Origin: CAZWLD01 sp964634685
GTDB lineage: Bacteria > Bacillota_I > Bacilli_A > Acholeplasmatales > JAEDCM01
Assembly: GCA_964634685.1 (NCBI GenBank)
Contig: CAZWLD010000002.1
Coordinates: forward strand, 62,001 to 126,000
Length of the DNA: 64,000 nt
Direction: 5' to 3'
Part shown: in pieces, positions 60,571-64,000 of the stretch
Numbering within the stretch: position 1 is the stretch's first letter
How the letters are laid out: each line of letters starts with the position of its first letter
Made by a program: the position numbers and the translations under genes
Notes under the pieces: generated by a model
The model's database searches: none
The model's input: only the letters and a program-made list of their open reading frames with translations
Told to the model about the DNA's origin: nothing

Positions 60571-60638
60571 AAGACTCTCTTATAAAAATCAAACTTGTTC
60601 ATAGTTTTATTCTATTAAGAGATTGCTGCAAGAGTCTT
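60571..60638 (-). ncRNA. CAGCAA-type stem module B, abutting tRNA-Phe 3' end
   Basis: Outer stem AAGACTCT / AGAGTCTT begins at the base after the encoded CCA of tRNA-Phe. Then TGCAGCAATC, an inner stem CTCTTA / TAAGAG and a small hairpin ATAG..CTAT. Confidence 0.6.
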
Positions 60639-60714
60639 TGGCATTTGGGGTAAGATTTGAACTTACGACGCTTAGGGCTTCAACCTAACGCTCTACCAAC
60701 TGAGCTACCCAAAT
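60639..60714 (-). tRNA. tRNA-Phe (GAA)
   Basis: Acceptor ATTTGGG / CCCAAAT, anticodon loop TTGAAGC, encoded CCA. Confidence 0.9.
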
Positions 60715-60720
60715 ATATTA

Positions 60721-60952
60721 AATAATCTTAATCAATAAAAGCCCCTTTTTAACATTATCTACTTTCGTTTAAGACCTTGGATTGTTTATTTGCCAATATT
60801 GGTCTCCTTCTCTTTATATTAAATAAAGTTTCGGATTGAAGAGGTTAACTTCGCACGCTTCGGTAGATAACCGATATTTACTTTCTTTAGAGCGTTGATA
60901 ACTTTCAATAGACATATGTATGAGCTAAGTCCTTACTTTTGATAAGATTATT
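60721..60952 (-). ncRNA. Large structured RNA E between tRNA-Phe and tRNA-Ala
   Basis: Closed by AATAATCTTA / TAAGATTATT (60721-60730, 60943-60952), starting 2 bases after the CCA of tRNA-Ala. Inside: TTATCTAC / GTAGATAA, AGACC / GGTCT with TTGG / CCAA, and GGTTA / TAACC. No open reading frame of note. Could be an ornate phage RNA of the GOLLD/ROOL kind or a tRNA maturation element. Confidence 0.5.
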
Positions 60953-60954
60953 CT

Positions 60955-61030
60955 TGGTGGAACTAGAGGGAGTCGAACCCTCGCTCTTCTGCTTGCAAAG
61001 CAGTTGCTTTACCAATTAAGCTATAGCCCC
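60955..61030 (-). tRNA. tRNA-Ala (TGC)
   Basis: Acceptor GGGGCTA with G3-U70 wobble (the alanine identity pair), anticodon loop TTTGCAA, A73, encoded CCA. Confidence 0.9.
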
Positions 61031-61036
61031 ATAAAT

Positions 61037-61121
61037 TGGTGGGGAAGGTTGGACTCGAACCAACGAAGCCAAATGGCGGGTGTTTTACAGACACCTGTGA
61101 TTGCCACTACACGACTTCCCC
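61037..61121 (-). tRNA. tRNA-Tyr (GTA)
   Basis: Acceptor GGGGAAG, loop CTGTAAA, long variable arm CGCCATTTGGCTTC (bacterial Tyr type), CCA. Confidence 0.9.
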
Positions 61122-61215
61122 ATTGCAATCTTGATTTTTTTCTAAAGCGGTAAGAAAATCAAGGGAAAAACTTACTGTTTTGTGTACACAAGAACTAATA
61201 AAATCTAAAAATTTC
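61122..61215 (-). ncRNA. Spacer hairpin between tRNA-Tyr and module C
   Basis: Contains CTTGATTTT / AAAATCAAG stem and a GTGTACAC palindrome; no gene seen. Confidence 0.4.
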
Positions 61216-61289
61216 AAGAGACAAAGTATCTTTAATATTTGGTGAAAATTATTCAAATTTTCTAAAGATAATTTTGCTGTATGTCTCTT
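61216..61289 (-). ncRNA. CAGCAA-type stem module C, after tRNA-Glu
   Basis: Outer stem AAGAGACA / TGTCTCTT begins 1 base after the CCA of tRNA-Glu. Then TACAGCAAAAT, second stem TATCTTTA / TAAAGATA and hairpin GAAAATT / AATTTTC. Confidence 0.6.
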
Positions 61290-61290
61290 A

Positions 61291-61365
61291 TGGTGACGCC
61301 AGAGGGGTTCGAACCCTCGATTCCGCCGTGAAAGGGCGGCGTCTTAACCACTTGACGATGGCGCC
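61291..61365 (-). tRNA. tRNA-Glu (TTC)
   Basis: Acceptor GGCGCCA, loop CTTTCAC, CCA. The D-arm TCGTCAAGTGGTTAAGAC is nearly shared with tRNA-Gln and the suppressor. Confidence 0.9.
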
Positions 61366-61372
61366 GTATAAA

Positions 61373-61469
61373 ACTCGTCTTTCCGAGTCGCCAGTCAGGA
61401 AACGGGTTTCGAAAGCTGACATTAGAATTAGTGAGTGCACCGCTAACTCTAAAAATTAATCACCCGTTT
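61373..61469 (-). ncRNA. Structured spacer F
   Basis: Hairpin ACTCG / CGAGT, then AAACGGG / CCCGTTT (61400-61406, 61463-61469) enclosing TTAGAATTAG / CTAACTCTAA. Lies between tRNA-Glu and structure D. Confidence 0.45.
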
Positions 61470-61483
61470 AATAAAATATAAAA

Positions 61484-61611
61484 TATAATTAGTAATGATT
61501 TTGCTATCAGCCTTTTTTATAGATAGCGTTTTTATTTTTGTAGCTACTCTTTCGGCTCGATTTTTATTAAAATTTTATCAAGTTCCACTTCCTCTTGACT
61601 TACTAATTATA
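61484..61611 (-). ncRNA. Structured RNA D after tRNA-Ser
   Basis: Closed by a perfect 12-bp stem TATAATTAGTAA / TTACTAATTATA (61484-61495, 61600-61611), beginning 2 bases after the CCA of tRNA-Ser. Contains hairpins GCTATC / GATAGC and TCAAG / CTTGA. Confidence 0.55.
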
Positions 61612-61613
61612 AC

Positions 61614-61703
61614 TGGCGGGAGGAGAGGGATTCGAACCCTCGCACCTTTAAGGGGTCTATCGGTTTTCAAGACCGAACTCTTCAGCCGCTTGAGTATCCT
61701 CCC
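61614..61703 (-). tRNA. tRNA-Ser (TGA)
   Basis: Acceptor GGGAGGA, loop CTTGAAA, long variable arm, CCA. Confidence 0.9.
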
Positions 61704-61706
61704 ATA

Positions 61707-61782
61707 TGGGTGGAATGGACAGAATCGAACTGTCATTTCTGGAGCCACAATCCAGCATTCTAACCATTGAATTACAAACCAC
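61707..61782 (-). tRNA. tRNA-His (GTG), with mispaired acceptor
   Basis: Loop TTGTGGC, extra G at position -1 and C73 as required for His. Acceptor has two adjacent T-T mispairs (positions 4-69 and 5-68), so it may need editing or be weakly active. Confidence 0.8.
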
Positions 61783-61795
61783 ATAAATTTTAAAT

Positions 61796-61870
61796 TGGTA
61801 CCCTTAGTAAGAATCGAACTTACATAAGCGGTTTAGAAGACCACTGCTCTATCCATTGAGCTATAAGGGT
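61796..61870 (-). tRNA. tRNA-Arg (TCT)
   Basis: Acceptor ACCCTTA, loop CTTCTAA, CCA. Confidence 0.9.
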
Positions 61871-61874
61871 AAAA

Positions 61875-61950
61875 TGGCGGTTCTACCGAGTTTTGAACTC
61901 GGGCTTCCAGTGTGACAGACTGGTATTCTAACCGATTAAATTATAGAACC
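61875..61950 (-). tRNA. tRNA-Asp (GTC)
   Basis: Acceptor GGTTCTA, loop CTGTCAC, CCA. Confidence 0.9.
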
Positions 61951-61953
61951 ATT

Positions 61954-62068
61954 TGGCAGGGGAGGTAAGACTTGCACTTACAATTCTAGCTTGGTATAGC
62001 TAAGTAAATATGCTGAGTATGTAGTTACCACAACACCCTATATAGCGTTTTGCTTAAACTACTCCCCT
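61954..62068 (-). tRNA. Oversized tRNA-like gene, isotype unclear (possible Leu CAG)
   Basis: 115 bases. Perfect acceptor AGGGGAG / CTCCCCT, T-arm GTAAG-TGCAAGT-CTTAC, CCA, and a class II variable arm TAGCT..AGCTA. Between acceptor and anticodon arm there are about 25 extra bases in the D region. The best anticodon loop is CTCAGCA (CAG), but C37 is unusual. Isotype call is weak. Confidence 0.5.
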
Positions 62069-62070
62069 AT

Positions 62071-62146
62071 TGGTGCCCGTAGAGGGAATCGAACCCTCGA
62101 CACATAGATTAAAAGTCTACTGCTCTACCAACTGAGCTACACGAAC
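62071..62146 (-). tRNA. tRNA-Lys (TTT)
   Basis: Acceptor GTTCGTG (with wobble pairs), loop CTTTTAA, CCA. Confidence 0.9.
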
Positions 62147-62255
62147 AGGTTTCTCACCTTTCCCTAAGGGTGAGAGCACGGGATACACTTTTTCTCTGAC
62201 TTCTTACTGTGTAAGAAACTGATGGTATGTATAACTTACCTTTTGTAATATTCGG
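62147..62255 (-). other. Hairpin-rich spacer
   Basis: Stems TCTCACC / GGTGAGA and TTCTTAC-TGTG-TAAGAA between tRNA-Lys and the interrupted tRNA. No gene. Confidence 0.4.
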
Positions 62256-62375
62256 TGCGGAAGAGAAGACTCGAACTTCTGACCTTTAGGTTCCCATTAA
62301 AGAATAATTGCTGACTAAGTTTACATCTAAACTTACTTCTTTTTACCTACGTTCTCCCAACTGAGCTACTTCCGC
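62256..62375 (-). tRNA. Interrupted tRNA, Gly-like acceptor
   Basis: 120 bases. Acceptor GCGGAAG / CTTCCGC and D-arm resemble Firmicute tRNA-Gly. The anticodon stem TAGGT / ACCTA (62287-62291, 62345-62349) encloses 53 bases instead of 7, including AAAGAA / TTCTTT and an 8-bp hairpin TAAGTTTA / TAAACTTA. CCA is encoded only as CCG. Either an intron-like insert or a dead tRNA; the anticodon cannot be read. Confidence 0.6.
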
Positions 62376-62409
62376 ATATTTTTTCTTTTTTGATTTTTAT
62401 TGTGTATAT

Positions 62410-62438
62410 ATTATAACATATATTTTTTTAAAAATCAA
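62410..62438 (-). promoter_or_regulatory. SigA-type promoter inside the tRNA array
   Basis: -35 TTGATT (62433-62438), 17-bp spacer, extended -10 TGTTATAAT (core 62410-62415). Drives the tRNAs from 62375 leftward. Confidence 0.85.
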
Positions 62439-62460
62439 AAAATCTTAATGGAGCAAGATT
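62435..62460 (-). terminator. Terminator formed by the end of the armless tRNA
   Basis: AATCTT / AAGATT stem (62441-62446, 62455-62460) with T6 on the minus strand; the 3' acceptor strand of the armless tRNA is one stem arm. Confidence 0.6.
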
Positions 62461-62509
62461 AAAGAATCGAACTTTAATTTAAAATGTTTTAACCAATAAA
62501 CTATCTTGC
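62449..62509 (-). pseudogene. tRNA remnant lacking the anticodon arm
   Basis: 61 bases. Acceptor GCAAGAT / ATCTTGC, T73, CCA, D-arm GTTT..AAAC and T-arm TAAAG-TTCGATT-CTTTA are intact, but only about 9 bases separate D- and T-arms, so there is no anticodon. Confidence 0.7.
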
Positions 62510-62516
62510 ATATTCC

Positions 62517-62594
62517 GACTTTTAGGGCAAGTCGGTAGCCCGTGTGAAAGGAAAGGTTTTAAGATATTATAGGAAGCTCAATTTAATGAGCTGG
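62517..62594 (-). other. Hairpin spacer
   Basis: CCGACTT / AAGTCGG and AGCTCA / TGAGCT hairpins between the remnant and tRNA-Trp. No gene. Confidence 0.4.
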
Positions 62595-62677
62595 TGGCAG
62601 GCAGGTGAGGAGTCGAACCACTTGCTATGAGATTTGGAGTTTCACCCCTGTCCGACAGGATTTAAAGCTACCCACCT
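62595..62677 (-). tRNA. Divergent tRNA-Trp (CCA)
   Basis: Acceptor AGGTGGG / CCTGCCT, loop CTCCAAA, G73, CCA. D region is replaced by a CCTGT / ACAGG hairpin and the T-stem has two mispairs, so identity is fair but function uncertain. Confidence 0.6.
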
Positions 62678-62682
62678 ATAAA

Positions 62683-62711
62683 CTCATAAGGATTATTGTG
62701 TCTGATGAGTA
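62683..62711 (-). other. Hairpin near the 3' end of the 139-base tRNA-like gene
   Basis: ACTCAT / ATGAGT stem, beginning 8 bases after the encoded CCA. Confidence 0.35.
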
Positions 62712-62719
62712 TTGCACAT

Positions 62720-62858
62720 TGGGCAGGAAAGTAGGATTCGAACCTACACAAACGGCACCAGAAGCAAATATAATAAAGAGAAACGTTGCAGAAAATATTT
62801 TTGACAAAATATTCTTTTTTATACATAACGTTGCTCTATCCAGTTAAGCTATTTCCTG
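62720..62858 (-). tRNA. Very long tRNA-like gene with two inserts
   Basis: 139 bases. Acceptor CAGGAAA / TTTCCTG, D-arm TAGCTTAACTGGATAGAGC and T-arm GTAGG-TTCGAAT-CCTAC are normal, CCA encoded. The anticodon stem AACGTT / AACGTT holds 39 bases with an AATATTTT / AAAATATT hairpin, and the variable region is about 35 bases. Anticodon not readable. Confidence 0.55.
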
Positions 62859-62862
62859 CATA

Positions 62863-63114
62863 TCATTTTGCTTTATATCGTTGATACCATTCTCGATAAC
62901 TGCCCCAGCCATACTTTTGATATTCTTCCCAAGGCATAAACCAATAGTAATCACAAATATCATATGTTTCAAATATTTGTTTATATTTACTATATTGAAT
63001 TTGAATATCAGGATGTTGCTTTAACCAATTTCTGACTTTGCTGTTTGCCGCACGCTTTTTCGATTTTCCTTTTCTATCAACGCATATTGCAACTTTTTTA
63101 TAGCTTCTGCTCAT
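62863..63114 (-). CDS. Small basic protein within the tRNA array
   Basis: 83 residues, no TAG. MSRSYKKVAICVDRKGKSKKR with 25 or so Lys/Arg, then aromatic residues (YDICDYYWFMPWEEYQ). GGAGGG stands 8 bases before the ATG. Small basic MSRSYKK-type proteins recur in gut phages; a role in RNA or tRNA binding is inferred from charge and place. Confidence 0.65.
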   Translation of the reverse strand: MSRSYKKVAICVDRKGKSKKRAANSKVRNWLKQHPDIQIQYSKYKQIFETYDICDYYWFMPWEEYQKYGWGSYREWYQRYKAK

Positions 63115-63146
63115 TTCTAAGCCCTCCTTTTAAGAACTTAGAATTT

Positions 63147-63203
63147 TTATATCAATTAGCGTTATCCAGTTCACACCACGAGGAGGTTTGATATAAGTGA
63201 ACC
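63147..63203 (-). ncRNA. HDV-like (theta) self-cleaving ribozyme, copy 1
   Basis: Minus-strand order: P1 GGTTCAC, P2 TTATATCAA, P3/L3 ACCTCCTCGTGGT, P1' GTGAACT, J4/2 GGATAACGCTAA with the catalytic C before TAA, P2' TTGATATAA. The double-pseudoknot order and the TCCTCG loop are HDV-type. G1 pairs with U (the HDV G1-U wobble) and the cleavage site would be 2 bases after the CCA of tRNA-Asn. Confidence 0.8.
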
Positions 63204-63205
63204 AT

Positions 63206-63281
63206 TGGCTCTGGGAGTGGGACTCGAACCCACGACCTTAGGATTAACAGTCCTCTGCTCTACCGACTGAGCCATCCCAGA
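63206..63281 (-). tRNA. tRNA-Asn (GTT)
   Basis: Acceptor TCTGGGA, loop CTGTTAA, CCA; followed by the theta ribozyme. Confidence 0.9.
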
Positions 63282-63289
63282 ATATATGT

Positions 63290-63603
63290 AAAACTTCGTT
63301 GTCTTTTGACTATCTACTTCGACTGCCGAGCAACGAAGTATTAGCAGATAGACACCTATTATTATCGGTCAATAGGTAAACGTCACAAAAGAAATCTAAT
63401 ACGAATTAGCTCGGCTTTCGGTATATATCATTTCAACCATTGAAAGCAGGCGGGTAAACCTTTTCTTTTGCAATTCTGGTAAGAGACCTTCAGCCATAGA
63501 AGCAGTCTCCGTGCATTTGTCCTATCGAAGATTTGGACCTAATTAAACATTATGGGTTTAATTAGTGTATTCTCACTCCGTCTATATTCACATCTACCAG
63601 AAT
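63290..63603 (-). ncRNA. Large pseudoknotted RNA G between tRNA-Asn and tRNA-Gln
   Basis: Pairs that cross: ACTTCGTTG / CAACGAAGT (63293-63301, 63331-63339), CTTTTG / CAAAAG (63303-63308, 63386-63391), CTATCT / AGATAG, ACCTATT / AATAGGT, GCCGAG / CTCGGC (63325-63330, 63410-63415), ATTCTGGTA / TACCAGAAT (63473-63481, 63595-63603) and a hairpin AATTAAAC / GTTTAATT. No ORF of note. The multi-pseudoknot plan resembles ornate phage ncRNAs; it may also hold a group I-like intron, which I could not confirm. Confidence 0.5.
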
Positions 63604-63607
63604 AATT

Positions 63608-63663
63608 ATTCAGAATTAGCGTTACCCGATGTCAACCACGAGGAGGTTCTGAATACTGACATC
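63608..63663 (-). ncRNA. HDV-like (theta) self-cleaving ribozyme, copy 2
   Basis: P1 GATGTCA / TGACATC and P2 ATTCAGAA / TTCTGAAT differ in sequence from copy 1 but keep pairing, while L3 CCTCCTCGTGGT and J4/2 GGGTAACGCTAA are conserved. Cleavage would be 3 bases after the CCA of tRNA-Gln. Confidence 0.8.
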
Positions 63664-63666
63664 ATA

Positions 63667-63743
63667 TGGTTGGGATGGAGGGATTCGAACCCACGGAGTG
63701 ACAGAGTCAAAGTCTGTTGTCTTAACCTCTTGACGACATCCCA
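63667..63743 (-). tRNA. tRNA-Gln (TTG)
   Basis: Acceptor TGGGATG / CATCCCA (U1-A72 as in Gln), loop CTTTGAC, CCA; followed by theta ribozyme 2. Confidence 0.9.
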
Positions 63744-63882
63744 ATAAATAAGATATAAATTAGGCGGCAACATTTTTCAGTTGTACTTTAAATGCGGAGG
63801 ACTTTATACCCTTTCGGGAGACGTACCTTACTTCCCTTGCATACCTAATTAGGCGATACGACCTGACCTATTTCATCTTAAT
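63744..63882 (-). ncRNA. Structured trailer of the suppressor tRNA
   Basis: Contains CCTAATTAGG, a GAAA tetraloop hairpin CCC-GAAA-GGG, CAAC..GTTG, and AATTAGG / CCTAATT. Similar length to other array spacers. It may form the suppressor 3' end. Confidence 0.45.
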
Positions 63883-63956
63883 GGTTGCTCAGCTGAGATT
63901 CGAACTCAGGAAACCAGTTTTAGAGACTGGCGTCTTAACCGCTTGACGACTGAGCA
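63883..63956 (-). tRNA. Suppressor tRNA (CTA), Gln-like
   Basis: Acceptor TGCTCAG / CTGAGCA, D-arm TCGTCAAGCGGTTAAGAC, anticodon loop CTCTAAA with CTA at 63921-63923, T-arm CTGAG-TTCGAAT-CTCAG, A73, CCA. It reads UAG. U1-A72 and the D-arm shared with tRNA-Gln(TTG) fit glutamine charging. Confidence 0.9.
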
Positions 63957-64000
63957 GTAATTCTAAGCCTGATTTACGTATTTAGTTTAAAAGACTAAGC

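Noticed and set aside
61495..61784. ORFs on both strands in the tRNA array
   Set aside because: They overlap tRNA-Ser and tRNA-His and match their complements.
61954..62068. Second suppressor tRNA with CTA
   Set aside because: CTA strings occur in the sequence but none stands after U33 in a paired anticodon stem.
63290..63603. Group I intron
   Set aside because: The length would fit a compact one, but I could not identify the P3-P8 core or a split host gene.
1..64000. CRISPR array or IS element
   Set aside because: No regularly spaced repeats with unique spacers and no transposase or terminal inverted repeats were seen.
1..64000. TGA also recoded
   Set aside because: TGA ends several genes cleanly (7052, 12085, 29443, 46367) with a ribosome site or start just after.

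Overview
The window looks like part of a large, AT-rich tailed phage (Caudoviricetes) of a gut Firmicute that reads TAG as glutamine. TAG breaks almost every + strand gene into short pieces, but when TAG is read as Gln the pieces join into full-length proteins ending in TAA or TGA. Several in-frame TAGs fall where a family has a conserved Gln: the M15 peptidase QHxxGxAxD motif of the endolysin, NGQAPF of NrdD, and GDPFQIP of a RecD-like helicase. A suppressor tRNA with anticodon CUA lies at 63883-63956. The host guess rests on strong GGAGG ribosome sites, SigA-type promoters, a GH25 lysozyme and an LLH-type holin.

Layout. 1-14.36 kb (+): tail, baseplate and fibre genes plus small virion genes, dense in TAG, ending in a bidirectional terminator. 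14.38-49.9 kb (-): nucleotide metabolism (TatD, dUTPase, NrdG/NrdD, nucleoside kinases), a replisome (DnaE-type Pol III, RecD-like and DnaB-like helicases, RecJ, primase, Sak4-like ATPase, candidate SSB, NAD ligase, two-subunit type IIA topoisomerase), regulators, a holin, two metallophosphoesterases, and an RNA end-repair pair (P-loop 5' kinase and DraRnl-type RNA ligase). 50.1-57.4 kb (+): receptor-binding module (YadA-like fibre, BspA-like LRR protein) and a GH25-M15 endolysin. 57.5-60.4 kb (-): a Ro60-like DUF2828 protein and a secreted protein. 60.4-64 kb (-): about 18 tRNA or tRNA-like genes interleaved with structured RNAs.

The early (-) genes are driven by at least 19 near-identical promoters: TTGAnn, exactly 17 bp, TATAAT with an upstream TG. 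Many overlap the U-tract of the preceding terminator. Only one copy (49420-49448) points right. The large replication genes contain no TAG, while the structural, lysis and a few (-) genes depend on TAG readthrough. This fits a programme in which early genes need only the host code and late proteins need the suppressor tRNA.

The most unusual part is the tRNA array. Two tRNAs (Asn, Gln) are followed, 2-3 nt after their encoded CCA, by HDV-like (theta) ribozyme folds with covarying P1 and P2. Other tRNAs (Phe, Glu, Ser, Ala) are followed at the same 0-2 nt distance by different closed, covarying stem structures, three of which share a CAGCAA motif. I suggest these are a set of tRNA 3'-end-forming elements. 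Three tRNAs carry large insertions, and one lacks an anticodon arm.
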